NCBI RefSeq assembly: GCF_011752565.1
Contig: NZ_VWXK01000001.1
Coordinates: 434,001 to 498,000 of the forward strand
Length of the DNA stretch: 64,000 nucleotides
Source of the DNA: Pantoea sp. Ap-967
Lineage (GTDB): Bacteria; Pseudomonadota; Gammaproteobacteria; Pseudomonadales; Pseudomonadaceae
Direction: 5' to 3'
Every line of letters begins with the position of its first letter. Within the stretch, counting starts at the first letter, position 1. The position numbers and the translations under genes are program-made. Positions 25,328-34,455 of this stretch are shown in pieces. Below the pieces are notes generated by a model. It made no database searches. It saw only the letters and a list, made by a program, of their open reading frames with translations, and had not been told where the DNA came from.

Positions 25328-26641
25328 ATGACCACACTGAACAAGATCGTCAAATCCCTGGGCGTGGCGGCCGTCGTGATAGGTGCTGGCGCCGGCTGGC
25401 TGGCCTGGAAGACCTTTGACACCTCACGCTCGAACGTCGCCGATAACCAGGTGCGCCTGGCGGACTTCCGCAGCGCCGATGCCTCAGCCATCAAACGCGG
25501 CGAATACGTGATGCGCCTGTCCGACTGCGCGGCCTGCCACAAGGGCAACTTCGCCGGTGGATACACCATCGATACGCCATTCGGCTCGCTGGTGACCTCC
25601 AACATCACCCCCGATGCCGAAACCGGGATCGGGAAGATGACCGAGCGCGATTTCTTCAACGCCGTGCGCCAAGGCATGGGCTCCCATGGCCTGCTGTACC
25701 CGGCCATGCCCTACACCGCCTATACCAAGCTGGGCGACCAGGACATGCATGACCTGTGGGCCTACATCTCCACCATTGCGCCAGTGAAGAAGAAGATCGA
25801 TGAGAACGCGGGCATGCACTTCCCGTACAACATCCGCCTGGCAATGGCAGGCTGGGACATGCTGTTCTTTGACAATTCCCCATTCACTGCACAACCCGCG
25901 CAGTCGCCTGACTGGAACCGTGGCAAATACCTCACTGATGGGCCGGCCCACTGCGGTACCTGCCACACACCGCGCAACCTGCTGGGCGGCGAACAAACCG
26001 GCAACTACCTGCAGGGCGGCCGACTGGGTGCCTGGTACGCCCCGGACATCACGCCGAACCCGCATACCGGCATCGGTCACTGGTCCGTCCAGCAAATGGC
26101 CACCTACCTGAAGACCGGATCCGACGGCAACGCCGTGGCCGCCGGGCCGATGGCCGAGGCTGTCGAGCACTCCTTCCAGTACTACCGGATGGACGACCTG
26201 CAGGCCATCGGTGTGTACCTGAAGTCACTCGCCGCCTCGCCGGGCAAGGCACCGCTGCCGATGCAGATCGACGCGCAGAAGGCCCAGGCCTCTGCCCTCG
26301 CCTACGAGGTCAACTGCTCGGCCTGCCATGGCCTTCAGGGTGAAGGCATCAAGGGCATGGTAACCGCGTTCGCGGGCAACACTCGGATCACCGCCGACGA
26401 TCCGACCAACCTGATCCACGCGATGCTCAAAGGTGCCCGCGCGCCCCATACCGAGACGCTGCAGACCGCCGCCGGCATGCCTTCGTTCGCCTGGAAGATG
26501 GATGACCGTCAGATCGCTGACATCCTCAACCATGTGCGCAATTCGTGGGGCAACGGCGCCGCGGAGGTAACTGCCAAGGACGTGGCGACCCAGCGCAGCG
26601 AGCTGAACGCGCACGAAAAACTCAAGACGCCACAAGGCTGA
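25328..26641 (+). CDS. Three-haem cytochrome c subunit of the sugar-acid dehydrogenase
   Basis: 437 residues with one N-terminal membrane anchor (KIVKSLGVAAVVIGAGAGW) and three CxxCH haem sites: CAACH, CGTCH and CSACH, each followed by distal methionine candidates. This is the standard cytochrome partner of the FAD gluconate, sorbitol and alcohol dehydrogenases and passes electrons to ubiquinone on the periplasmic face. It starts only three bases after the flavoprotein stop, so coupled translation is likely. Confidence 0.94.
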   Translation: MTTLNKIVKSLGVAAVVIGAGAGWLAWKTFDTSRSNVADNQVRLADFRSADASAIKRGEYVMRLSDCAACHKGNFAGGYTIDTPFGSLVTSNITPDAETGIGKMTERDFFNAVRQGMGSHGLLYPAMPYTAYTKLGDQDMHDLWAYISTIAPVKKKIDENAGMHFPYNIRLAMAGWDMLFFDNSPFTAQPAQSPDWNRGKYLTDGPAHCGTCHTPRNLLGGEQTGNYLQGGRLGAWYAPDITPNPHTGIGHWSVQQMATYLKTGSDGNAVAAGPMAEAVEHSFQYYRMDDLQAIGVYLKSLAASPGKAPLPMQIDAQKAQASALAYEVNCSACHGLQGEGIKGMVTAFAGNTRITADDPTNLIHAMLKGARAPHTETLQTAAGMPSFAWKMDDRQIADILNHVRNSWGNGAAEVTAKDVATQRSELNAHEKLKTPQG

Positions 26642-26710
26642 CAACAATAAACCCAGCTGACAGGGGCAGCGCAGAAAACGCCGGCCCCTCGCCTTCTACC
26701 TGTGCCAAGG

Positions 26711-26718
26711 AACAACAA
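26711..26718 (+). promoter_or_regulatory. Crc/Hfq-type motif at the OprB start
   Basis: AACAACAA directly before and overlapping the first base of the OprB start codon; a perfect AANAANAA. Confidence 0.65.
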
Positions 26719-28049
26719 TGAAACGAGTGCCATTTGCCTGCATCGCGGTTGCATGCGGGTTGGGGGGAGCTGTTGACCATGCAATGGCCGATAGCGCCTT
26801 TGCGCCGCAGTCACGCTGGATGACCGGCGACTGGAACGGGAAACGCACCGAACTGCTGGAGCAAGGCATCGACATCAAGCTCGGCTACATTGGCGAGACT
26901 GCCACGCTGCTGGGCGGCGGATACTCGAAGGGCAAGCACCCGACACGTTACACCGACCAGTTCAGCATCGGTGCCGACATCGACCTGCAGAAGTTCCTGG
27001 GCTGGGAGGATGCAGCCTTCTCCATCGCGGTAGCCAACCGTAACGGCGACACCCTTGACGACGACATCAATGACCCCCGTGCTTCGGCCGTAGGCTCCGT
27101 GCAGGAAATTCACGGGCGTGGCAGCGTCACCCGCCTCAGCGAACTGTGGTTGAGCAAAGGCTGGTTCGACGATGGCATCAACCTGAAGCTGGGCCGCATG
27201 GCCTCCAGCGATGACTTCGCCAGCGAGGATTGCCTGTTCCAGAACGTCGCGTTCTGTGGCGCCCAGCCCGGCAACTACGTCAGCAGCATCCACAACGGCC
27301 CCATCAGCTCATGGGGTGCACGCCTGCGTTATCGGCTGGCGCCAGACTGGTACCTGCAGGCAGGGGCCTATGCGATCAACCCGGAAAACCTCGAAAACGA
27401 CAAGGGATTCAGGCTGGACCCTGGCGGTACTGAAGGTGGCCACTTCCCGGTCGAACTGCTCTGGCGGCCGACCCTCGATGGCCTCCCGGGTGAGTACCGC
27501 CTCGGCTACTACACCACCACTGCGGCGGTCACCGATGTGTATCAGGACGCGTTCGGCCAGAGCGCTGCGCTCAGCGGCAACGCCTATCGCAATCGCGACC
27601 GCCGTCACGGCGCGTGGATCGTCGGCAAACAGCAACTTACCGAAGTAAACGGTGACCGCTCGCGTGGTTTGACGCTGACAGCCAGTGCCACCTTTCACGA
27701 CCGCCAGACAACCCCGGTGGACAGCTATCAAAAACTCAGCCTGGTCTATGCCGGCCTGTTCGATGCCAGGCCGCGTGACGAGCTGGGCTTCGGAATAGCC
27801 CGCATGCATCTGAGCTCAAGGTTCTTGCGCAATGCCAAGAAGGCCAATGAACTGAGCGGCCTGGACGATGAAGCGACAGGCTTCGTGCCCGAGCAACATT
27901 CCCAGTACCAGGCGGAGCTGCACTACCGTATCCACGCAACGGGCTGGTTGAGCGTGATGCCGAACCTGCAATATGTAAAAGATCCTGCAGGCTTGCGGGA
28001 GATAGACGATGCCTGGGTACTCGGTTTGCAAGTTCAGAGTCAGTTCTAA
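26718..28049 (+). CDS. OprB-family carbohydrate-selective porin
   Basis: 443 residues with a signal peptide ending near HAMADS. OprB features include WMTGDWNGKRTELLEQGID at the mature N-terminus, ELWLSKGWFDDGINLKLGRM and the C-terminal strand DDAWVLGLQVQSQF. OprB porins form 16-strand channels for glucose and other sugars. Placed 76 bases after the cytochrome gene, it probably supplies substrate to the periplasmic dehydrogenase. Translation start overlaps AACAACAA, so catabolite repression through Crc/Hfq is likely. Confidence 0.93.
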   Translation: MKRVPFACIAVACGLGGAVDHAMADSAFAPQSRWMTGDWNGKRTELLEQGIDIKLGYIGETATLLGGGYSKGKHPTRYTDQFSIGADIDLQKFLGWEDAAFSIAVANRNGDTLDDDINDPRASAVGSVQEIHGRGSVTRLSELWLSKGWFDDGINLKLGRMASSDDFASEDCLFQNVAFCGAQPGNYVSSIHNGPISSWGARLRYRLAPDWYLQAGAYAINPENLENDKGFRLDPGGTEGGHFPVELLWRPTLDGLPGEYRLGYYTTTAAVTDVYQDAFGQSAALSGNAYRNRDRRHGAWIVGKQQLTEVNGDRSRGLTLTASATFHDRQTTPVDSYQKLSLVYAGLFDARPRDELGFGIARMHLSSRFLRNAKKANELSGLDDEATGFVPEQHSQYQAELHYRIHATGWLSVMPNLQYVKDPAGLREIDDAWVLGLQVQSQF

Positions 28050-28065
28050 GTTTGACCAACGCCTC

Positions 28066-28372
28066 TCAGCGCTCCTCTCGATCGATGATCGATGGGATCG
28101 CCGGGCGCCCGGCGGCAACCCAAGCGTGGTAGTCGGAAACCGAAGCTGGACTCGGCGGATAAACGCCCCACAGTGCTTCGCCCGCGGTAATCCGCATGGC
28201 CAGGTAGCTTTCGATGTCGTCCTGCACGCTGCACGCTGCACGCTTCGGCCAGTTCCTCGGCCAGGTGCGCCGACACCACGGTCAGGCCGTCGGCGTCACC
28301 CACGATGATGTCTCCCAGGTAGGTGGCCACCCCGGCGCAAACCATCGGCACCTGCAGGTCAGCCACATGTCG
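28066..28372 (-). pseudogene. RraA-family remnant, 5'-truncated and frameshifted
   Basis: The minus strand encodes HVADLQVPMVCAGVATYLGD, LTVVSAHLAEELAEACSVQ and, after a frameshift, DDIESYLAMRITAGEALWGVYPP to a TGA at 28066. This lines up with the last third of the intact RraA protein at 30464-31279 (HVADLQVPIGCAGVAVFPGD, QDDIENYIAQRIGSGDPIWGVFP). The first two thirds are missing. The frameshift sits at three tandem copies of the 7-mer TGCACGC (28223-28243); two copies would restore the frame exactly. It is therefore a duplicated RraA gene in decay, lying at the end of the leftward operon. Confidence 0.88.
28223..28243. repeat. Three tandem 7-bp repeats in the RraA remnant
   Basis: TGCACGC repeated three times without interruption. 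On the minus strand a two-copy version gives an open frame through the conserved DDIE motif, so the third copy is a slippage insertion. Confidence 0.9.
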
Positions 28373-28417
28373 GAGTAGGCGTGAATGAGGGACGTTATTG
28401 TGGGCTCTCCTCGTGAG

Positions 28418-29512
28418 TCAGGGGCGCAAGAATTTCGCGATCACTGCCTCATCCGGCTCAAGGCCAATCCCGGGTTGATCACTCAAGGTAAATTCGGCGC
28501 CATGGCGAATAGGGCTTAGGTCGATCAACCAGGCGTCGGGCTCTACATACAGGTATTCCACCTGCATCATTTGCGGGAACGCGGCTGCCAGATGCAACGT
28601 GGCCAATAACCCTGGACCGAAATACGGGCTGTGCGGCAACACCCCAATGCCGTGTTGATCGGCGGTGTGCATGACTCGCAAGAACTCGCTGATACCGCCG
28701 ACCTTGGTCACACTGGGTTGTATGTAGTCGACCGCACGCGCTTCGATGGCTTGGCGGAACTGCTGTTCAGTGCACCAGTTCTCCCCCGCGGCTATTGGCA
28801 CCGTTGCATTACGCAGGCTGTTCAGTGCCTTGAAATCCTCGGGTGGGAAAATTGGCTCCTCCAACCAGGATATATTGCCCATTTGCCCAAGACGCTGCAG
28901 GTGGGCATGGGCGTCGGCCACTGACCAACTGCAATTCACATCCACGGAAATTGGCACCTGACCTCGAGTAGCAGCATGGCAAGCTTCTATCGGCTCCATG
29001 CTTATCTCGTGCAGCTTCAGACTAGTGAAGCCTTCGTCGAGCGCCAAACCACATACCTGCGGAGCGATCCGGGCATCGTTGTAGCGTACCAGGCTGGCAT
29101 AGGTCGACAAGCGTGTGCGCTCACCCTGACCGAGCACCTTGTAAAGGGGTTTGCCGACGCGCTTTGCATAGAGGTCCCAGAGCGCCATGTCGACACCTGA
29201 AATCGCGAACAGGGTGACACCATAACGCCCAAACAGGTGCAACTGGCGCTGTATTTGCTGGTTCCATGCTTCAATGGAGTCGACCTTAGTGCCTTCCACC
29301 ATCGGCTTGATCAGCGAGTCGATCACCGAACAGGTCGCATCCGCGATGAAGTAGGCAAAAGACTCGCCCCAGCCAACATTGCCCTCGGTGTCCTCTACGC
29401 GTACCAGAACGGTTTCCAGCATATTCCAGGTAGTCGGGGTAATGCCCTGGCCACTACCACCGTCCTTGAAGGGAATTTCGACAATGCGCGCTTGTACCGA
29501 ACGTATCTTCAT
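28418..29512 (-). CDS. Enolase-superfamily (mandelate racemase/muconate lactonising group) sugar-acid dehydratase
   Basis: 364 residues, full length for the group. Metal-ligand and base positions: SLKLHEI (Lys plus His where KxK is common), SVDVNCSW (Asp), WLEEPIFPPED (Glu), IAAGENWC (Glu) and LPHSPYFGPG (His). The family abstracts the proton next to a carboxylate and dehydrates or isomerises acid sugars, or lactonises muconate. Its neighbours (cupin, RraA, MFS, two galactarate/altronate dehydratases) favour a hexonate or aldarate dehydratase. The KxH motif points to a subgroup other than classical mandelate racemase. Cytoplasmic. Confidence 0.85.
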   Translation of the reverse strand: MKIRSVQARIVEIPFKDGGSGQGITPTTWNMLETVLVRVEDTEGNVGWGESFAYFIADATCSVIDSLIKPMVEGTKVDSIEAWNQQIQRQLHLFGRYGVTLFAISGVDMALWDLYAKRVGKPLYKVLGQGERTRLSTYASLVRYNDARIAPQVCGLALDEGFTSLKLHEISMEPIEACHAATRGQVPISVDVNCSWSVADAHAHLQRLGQMGNISWLEEPIFPPEDFKALNSLRNATVPIAAGENWCTEQQFRQAIEARAVDYIQPSVTKVGGISEFLRVMHTADQHGIGVLPHSPYFGPGLLATLHLAAAFPQMMQVEYLYVEPDAWLIDLSPIRHGAEFTLSDQPGIGLEPDEAVIAKFLRP

Positions 29513-29598
29513 GTACTTCTACTCAATTCAATTGAAACGTACTGCGCTCTGTTCAGCGGTCGGCTGAACAGAGCGTTCATTAGCCGATGCCATGCACG

Positions 29599-30429
29599 CT
29601 AACAGGTAGTTGGCGGCATGGGGTACTCGTCGGCATTGCGCACGAAACCGGCCATTTTCGAGAAGTCCATGCGTGGAGGGGCGAATACATCCACCAGCCA
29701 GCACCCTGCCTCCATGGCTTGAGTGGTATGAATCTGGCCCGCCGGAATGGTGAGCAGCGACGGACTCCCGACCTCCAGATGCTGGTCGGCTTGCCACTGG
29801 GTCGAATCAATTCCCCACGGTGCGCGCAAATGATGAACAAACTGCCCGGCCCCGGTGAGGGTGATCTGCTCGTAGTCACTGTGCGAATGCGGCTTGAGTT
29901 TGCGGCTATCGCGTTTACCCGGGTAGACGTCGGTAATGTTCACCATCAGGTTGCTCGAACGGAAACACCGACCTGGCAAGCTTCCATTCACGTAGTGCTG
30001 CAACGGGTAATGACGTAGGCGGAAGCCATCTATTGGCGACGGCCAGTCGATCAACGGGGCGATCTCGGCGGCACCATCGGCATAGTCCGCCTGATTCACG
30101 GCCAGTTCGACCAAATCAGTGGCGCGATGGCTGAAGATTCTTGCCAGCCAGCCCGAGCCCTCTGCCTCGATCACACTGTGCCCAGGCGGAGCGATGAAAA
30201 GATCATCACCATCGCCAAACAGCGTCTGCGTGCCTGCCGTGGCAGCAACCATGATGCCAGCGGGGGCAACGACCATGTACTCATCGACATTGTCACGCTC
30301 CAGTCGCGTGTGGCCATTCACCCAGGTCATGGCCACCATGAAATTGGCGGTTCGCACATAGCGTGTCGCACCGGCCTCATACAGGCTGCCGTCAGGCAGC
30401 GAGTAATCCTGCAATGTCTGCTTGCGCAC
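29599..30429 (-). CDS. Two-domain cupin protein
   Basis: 276 residues with two cupin-like halves. The second is clearer: KPHSHSDYEQITLTGAGQFVHHL followed by SLLTIPAGQIHTTQ, giving potential metal-binding histidines; the first half (NVDEYMVVAPAGIM, LFIAPPGHSVIEAEG) lacks a full metal set. No signal peptide. It lies 34 bases after the RraA gene in the leftward operon. Bicupins in sugar-acid operons may act as isomerases or mutarotases, but I cannot assign an activity. Confidence 0.7.
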   Translation of the reverse strand: MRKQTLQDYSLPDGSLYEAGATRYVRTANFMVAMTWVNGHTRLERDNVDEYMVVAPAGIMVAATAGTQTLFGDGDDLFIAPPGHSVIEAEGSGWLARIFSHRATDLVELAVNQADYADGAAEIAPLIDWPSPIDGFRLRHYPLQHYVNGSLPGRCFRSSNLMVNITDVYPGKRDSRKLKPHSHSDYEQITLTGAGQFVHHLRAPWGIDSTQWQADQHLEVGSPSLLTIPAGQIHTTQAMEAGCWLVDVFAPPRMDFSKMAGFVRNADEYPMPPTTC

Positions 30430-30463
30430 CCTGTCACCCTCCCTTACTGACCATGGTCAGGGT

Positions 30464-31279
30464 TCACTTCTGTGGCAATGCCGGACGGCCATCGGCTACC
30501 CATTGCTGGTATGCCTGACGGGTCTTCTCGTCCGCCGGGAACACGCCCCAGATCGGATCACCGCTGCCAATCCGTTGGGCGATGTAGTTCTCGATGTCGT
30601 CCTGGGCTTCGCAGACATCGGCAAGCTCATCGGCCAAGTGGGCCGGAATCACGGTGATGTTGTTGCGGTCACCATGAATGATGTCACCAGGGAATACGGC
30701 AACGCCGGCACAACCGATCGGAACTTGCAGATCGGCTACATGGTGGAACGACAAGCGTGACGTCGCAGTTACGCCAGCACACCATGCGGGAATTTCCATC
30801 TCGGCGATCTCGTCACCGTCACGGTAGGCACCGTCGGTAATCACTGCGCGGGCGCCACGCAGCATCATGCGTTTGATCAACACATCACCCATTGCGGCAG
30901 CTCGGGAGTCGCCACGACTGTCAATGACCAGAACATCGCCCTCGGCCACTTGCTCGACGCCGAACCACTGCAGGTTGTCCGGGTTAGGGCCTGTGGTGAC
31001 GGTGGCCACGGTATCAAGATCTTCACGGGCCGGAATGAAGCGCATGGTGTATGCACGACCCGCGAACGGCTTGGTGGCTTTGTTCAGCGCAGTGATGCCC
31101 ACCATCACCGGTTGACGATAACCGCGTTTGAACAGTTGCGTGGTCAACGTGCCGCTGGACACTTTCGCCAAACGCGCCAGCGTTTCATCGGACACGAACT
31201 TGTTATTAGTGCGGGCAGCGAGTTCGTCCAGCGTAGGTTCTACGGCGTTGGAGATTTTTGCGCGATCATGCGTGCTCAT
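30464..31279 (-). CDS. RraA-family aldolase/decarboxylase-like protein
   Basis: 271 residues, longer than the 160-residue RraA core and typical of the HMG/CHA-aldolase-type branch. I choose ATG at 31279 (MSTHDRAKISNAV), seven bases after AGGTAGGA, over an upstream TTG. Key signature: VLVIDSRGDSRAAAMGDVLIKR and GARAVITDGAYRDGDEI, containing the Arg-Asp pair used by 4-hydroxy-4-methyl-2-oxoglutarate aldolases. Such enzymes cleave 4-hydroxy-2-oxo acids to pyruvate plus a second keto acid, or decarboxylate oxaloacetate. Here it could split a keto-deoxy-aldarate. A decayed paralogue lies at 28066-28372. Confidence 0.88.
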   Translation of the reverse strand: MSTHDRAKISNAVEPTLDELAARTNNKFVSDETLARLAKVSSGTLTTQLFKRGYRQPVMVGITALNKATKPFAGRAYTMRFIPAREDLDTVATVTTGPNPDNLQWFGVEQVAEGDVLVIDSRGDSRAAAMGDVLIKRMMLRGARAVITDGAYRDGDEIAEMEIPAWCAGVTATSRLSFHHVADLQVPIGCAGVAVFPGDIIHGDRNNITVIPAHLADELADVCEAQDDIENYIAQRIGSGDPIWGVFPADEKTRQAYQQWVADGRPALPQK

Positions 31280-31338
31280 GTTCAATCCTACCTTCTTTAG
31301 ATTAAGTGAATTCGTCTAACGCAAGGTGCAATCACCCG

Positions 31339-31360
31339 CAGTCTTGAATACTCAAGACTG
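31339..31360. other. 9-bp hairpin between RraA and MFS genes
   Basis: CAGTCTTGA-ATAC-TCAAGACTG is a perfect 9-base stem inside the operon, with no T-run in either direction. It may be an RNA-processing or stability hairpin that sets different levels of the flanking genes. Confidence 0.5.
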
Positions 31361-31413
31361 AAACCAACTCAGGACGGCAACCTTGCGAAAGACTTGTTTT
31401 TAGAAATGGACCT

Positions 31414-32772
31414 TCAGTCCAGCGCCATGCGCTGAATCTTGCCGACAATGACCCAGTAACTGAAAACAGCAACCAGCCCGTGAACACCAACGTAGATAAG
31501 CGCGCTGGCGAACGAACCGCTCGATTGCAGCAAGTAGCCGATCACCACCGGGGTGACGATCCCGGACAGGTTTCCGATGGCACCGAATACGCCCCCTGTC
31601 GTACCGATCAGGCGTTTCGGCGCAGTATCTGCCACCACTGCCCAGCCCAGGGAGCCGAAGCCCTTGCCAAAGAACGCCAGGCTCATGACCACCACTACCA
31701 GCCAGGCCGAGTCGATCAAGGTGCAAAGCATGATGCTCGCGCTCAGCAACAAACCAATGGTGATCGGTGTCTTACGCGCAATGCTCAGGCTGCCGGTCTT
31801 TTTCAACAGTGCGTCGGAGACGAAGCCGCTGGATACGCCCCCGATCAGACCGCACAGCGCCGGGATCGCCGCGATGAAGCCAGCCTGCAGGATGTCCAGG
31901 CCACGGTCCTTCACCAGGTAGATCGGGAACCAGCTCATGTAGAACCAGGTGATTGCGTTGATGCAGTACTGCGCGAGGAAAATCCCCACCATCATCCGGT
32001 TGCGGAACAGTTGCCGGATGTCGGCCCACTGCGAAGTCTTTTTTTGGCCCTGCCCCTTGCTGCCTAGGGTTTCCAGGTCGACAAGGCCTTCGCCGGCGCG
32101 GATGTATTCCAGCTCCTCGACGGGCAGTTTCGGGTGCCTGACCGGCAGGTAATAAAACTTAGCCCAGATAACGGCCACCACCAGGCCGATCAGACCCATG
32201 ACGATGAATACCGAATCCCAGCCGTACTGATGGCACAACCAGCCCATGAACGGGGTGAAGATCGCCAGCGACAGGTACTGGGCGCTGTTGAAGATCGCGC
32301 CTGCAGTGCCGCGCTCCGACGATGGGAACCATGAGGCGATCACCCGCCCACCCGCAGGTCCCACAGGCGATTCGCACACGCCCAGCAGGAAGCGCATCAC
32401 CAGCAGCGCCAACACGACCATTGGGAAGTAATGGGCAAAGCCCATCAGTATCGTGACCAGCGACCAGGTCGCAACCGCCAGGCCCATGGCCAGTTTCGAA
32501 CCGATCTTGTCCGCCAACCAACCCGCCGGCATCTGGAAGATGACATAGGCCCAGCTAAAGGCAGAAAACAGATATCCAAGTTCGACAGCGCTGATATTGA
32601 GTTCCTGGGTCATGGTACTGCCGGCCACCGACAATGCAGCACGATCACCAGCGCTCAAGGTCAAGACCAGGGTAATCAGCGCCAGCATGCCATAACGCCA
32701 ATAAGTAACTTTCTTCGCATCTGCGACATCCAGCGGCGCAGCCGCAGATGTCATGCCGATATCTTTGCTCAT
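31414..32772 (-). CDS. MFS transporter, GudP-like sugar-acid carrier
   Basis: 452 residues, twelve helices, start at 32772 (MSKDIGMTSAAAPLDVADAKK). LTLSAGDRAALSVAG near helix 1 and FSAFSWAYVIFQMPAGWLAD match the ACS branch containing the E. coli glucarate/galactarate carrier GudP. RFLLGVCESPVGPAGGRVIASWF carries the family signature. It lies 93 bases after the galactarate-dehydratase-type gene in the leftward operon, so an aldarate is the probable substrate. AAAAATAA precedes its ribosome site. Confidence 0.92.
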   Translation of the reverse strand: MSKDIGMTSAAAPLDVADAKKVTYWRYGMLALITLVLTLSAGDRAALSVAGSTMTQELNISAVELGYLFSAFSWAYVIFQMPAGWLADKIGSKLAMGLAVATWSLVTILMGFAHYFPMVVLALLVMRFLLGVCESPVGPAGGRVIASWFPSSERGTAGAIFNSAQYLSLAIFTPFMGWLCHQYGWDSVFIVMGLIGLVVAVIWAKFYYLPVRHPKLPVEELEYIRAGEGLVDLETLGSKGQGQKKTSQWADIRQLFRNRMMVGIFLAQYCINAITWFYMSWFPIYLVKDRGLDILQAGFIAAIPALCGLIGGVSSGFVSDALLKKTGSLSIARKTPITIGLLLSASIMLCTLIDSAWLVVVVMSLAFFGKGFGSLGWAVVADTAPKRLIGTTGGVFGAIGNLSGIVTPVVIGYLLQSSGSFASALIYVGVHGLVAVFSYWVIVGKIQRMALD

Positions 32773-32787
32773 CGGAATCGCCTCATA

Positions 32788-32795
32788 TTATTTTT
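32788..32795 (-). promoter_or_regulatory. Crc/Hfq-type motif before the GudP-like carrier
   Basis: Minus-strand AAAAATAA (AANAANAA), about 16 bases before the start codon. Confidence 0.55.
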
Positions 32796-32825
32796 GAATG
32801 GCTTTTGGCAGAACAGTTGATGCAC

Positions 32826-32844
32826 GCCCGGCGTTATGCCGGGC
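32826..32844. other. 7-bp hairpin between the MFS and GarD-like genes
   Basis: GCCCGGC-GTTAT-GCCGGGC inside the 93-base intercistronic gap. No T-run; probably an mRNA-stability or processing element, not a terminator. Confidence 0.5.
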
Positions 32845-32865
32845 AAAACACCGAGTAAGGTGAAC

Positions 32866-34443
32866 TCAATCCACCACGCCTAGAGGCCATGGCACGAATT
32901 CGTTAATGCCAACGCCTAACGCCTCGCTCTTGGTGGGAAGGCCACTGGCATGTTGCAGTACCTGTTGGAAGATGATTTCTCCCATTTGCGCGATCGTCGC
33001 TTCACCGTCGATGATCACGCCGCAATTGATGTCCATATCGCCCACCATCCGCTCGTACATGGGCGTGTTGCTCGCCAGCTTCACGGTTGGCGCCGGTACC
33101 GAGCCGAAGCATGAACCTCGGCCGGTGGTAAAGCAGATCAGGTTGGCGCCGCCGGCGATCTGGCCAGTGGCCGCAACCGGGTCGTAACCCGGCGTATCCA
33201 TGAACACCAGGCCTCGGGCGTTAACCCTTTCGGCATATTGGTAGACCTCCATGAGCGGCGCGTTGCCTCCCTTCTTCGCCCCACCCAGGCTTTTCTCAAG
33301 CACGTTGGCAAGTCCGCCGGCATTGTTACCAGGACTGACCCGACCATTGATCTGGGTATCCTTACCTTCGTTGTAGCGCAGCCACCAGTTGATTCGGTCC
33401 ACCAGTTTCTGCCCCACGGCCGGGGTCACCGCGCGGGCCGTCAAGGTGTGCTCGACACCGAAGATTTCAGAGGTTTCCGAAAGGATTGCAGTGCCACCGT
33501 TGGCGATCAGCAATTCCATGGCGGCGCCCAGTGCCGGGTTCGCCGAAAGGCCGGAAAAGCCATCGGAACCACCACACTGCAAACCCACCACGATGTGTTC
33601 GGCGGATACCGGCTCGCGTCGCACTTGGTTGGCGTGCGGCAGCATGGCCTGGACGGCCGCGATGCCAGCTTCGAGGGTGCGTTTGGAGCCGCCCAGGTCC
33701 TGCATGACGAGCGTCTTGAGCTGCCCTCCCTCCTCCAGGCTATGTGCCCGCATGAAGTAATCCAGGTCGTTATCTTCTTCACCCAGAGCGATCAGCACGC
33801 CGCCAGCATTGTTGGGATGAACGATGTAACCGGACAGCACCCGGTGCAGGTATTCCATTGGCTCGCCAGAGCGCTCCATCGCAGCGCCTTGCTCGTGCAC
33901 ATAGGGCACCACGCCATCGACATTCGGGTAGGCTGCCAGGCGTTCCGGGGTGAACCACGCGGCTACCTGACGAGCGACGCTCGCGGCGCGGTGACTGACG
34001 CAGTACACACCGATGTAGTTGCGCGTGGCGACGCGCCCGTCGCTGCGGACGATGCCCTGGAACATCGCCTGGCGTTCGGCGGGCACGCGCTCGGTTGCTT
34101 TGTAGTCCAGGCCGAACCGGTAGTCTTTGACCACCTCATCGAAGTTGATGTTGTGGCTGTGCAGCCAGGTGCCGGGTACGACATCTTCGGCGGCATAGCC
34201 GATCACGGTGTTGTATTTGAGGATCGGTTCGCCACGCTTGATGGCAATCGCGGCGATTTTGTGGCCCGCGGGTACCTCATGCAGGGTCACCAGTTGCTCG
34301 CTGGGTACTGGAGTGCCCGGTTGGACCGCCACCCGGGCAACAACTACGTTGTCACGCGAATCAAGCCGGATGAATGGCGATTTGACGGCCTTTTGGCCCA
34401 ATGCTTGTGGGCTGGCCACGGATTCGGTTGCGCTAGTCATCAT
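32866..34443 (-). CDS. garD: Galactarate/altronate dehydratase (UxaA/GarD family), full length
   Basis: 525 residues, almost the same as E. coli GarD (523). Domain order: SAF-like N-terminal domain (residues 20-95, VVVARVAVQPGTPVPSEQL ... GEPILKYNTVIGYA), then the catalytic part with GIVRSDGRVATRNYIGVYCV, GVVPYVHEQGAAME, VGLQCGGSDGFSGLSANPALG and FTTGRGSCFGSVPAPTVKLASN. This family dehydrates galactarate or altronate with Fe(II). Start ATG at 34443 or the in-frame ATG at 34440, both after GAGGATGAC. It follows its shorter paralogue by 12 bases, so the two are co-transcribed. The uronate/aldarate context favours galactarate. Confidence 0.88.
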   Translation of the reverse strand: MMTSATESVASPQALGQKAVKSPFIRLDSRDNVVVARVAVQPGTPVPSEQLVTLHEVPAGHKIAAIAIKRGEPILKYNTVIGYAAEDVVPGTWLHSHNINFDEVVKDYRFGLDYKATERVPAERQAMFQGIVRSDGRVATRNYIGVYCVSHRAASVARQVAAWFTPERLAAYPNVDGVVPYVHEQGAAMERSGEPMEYLHRVLSGYIVHPNNAGGVLIALGEEDNDLDYFMRAHSLEEGGQLKTLVMQDLGGSKRTLEAGIAAVQAMLPHANQVRREPVSAEHIVVGLQCGGSDGFSGLSANPALGAAMELLIANGGTAILSETSEIFGVEHTLTARAVTPAVGQKLVDRINWWLRYNEGKDTQINGRVSPGNNAGGLANVLEKSLGGAKKGGNAPLMEVYQYAERVNARGLVFMDTPGYDPVAATGQIAGGANLICFTTGRGSCFGSVPAPTVKLASNTPMYERMVGDMDINCGVIIDGEATIAQMGEIIFQQVLQHASGLPTKSEALGVGINEFVPWPLGVVD

Positions 34444-34455
34444 GTCATCCTCGGC

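Noticed and set aside
32826..32844. Intrinsic terminator between MFS and GarD-type genes
   Set aside because: The hairpin lacks a T-run and lies inside what looks like one operon, so I list it only as an intercistronic hairpin.
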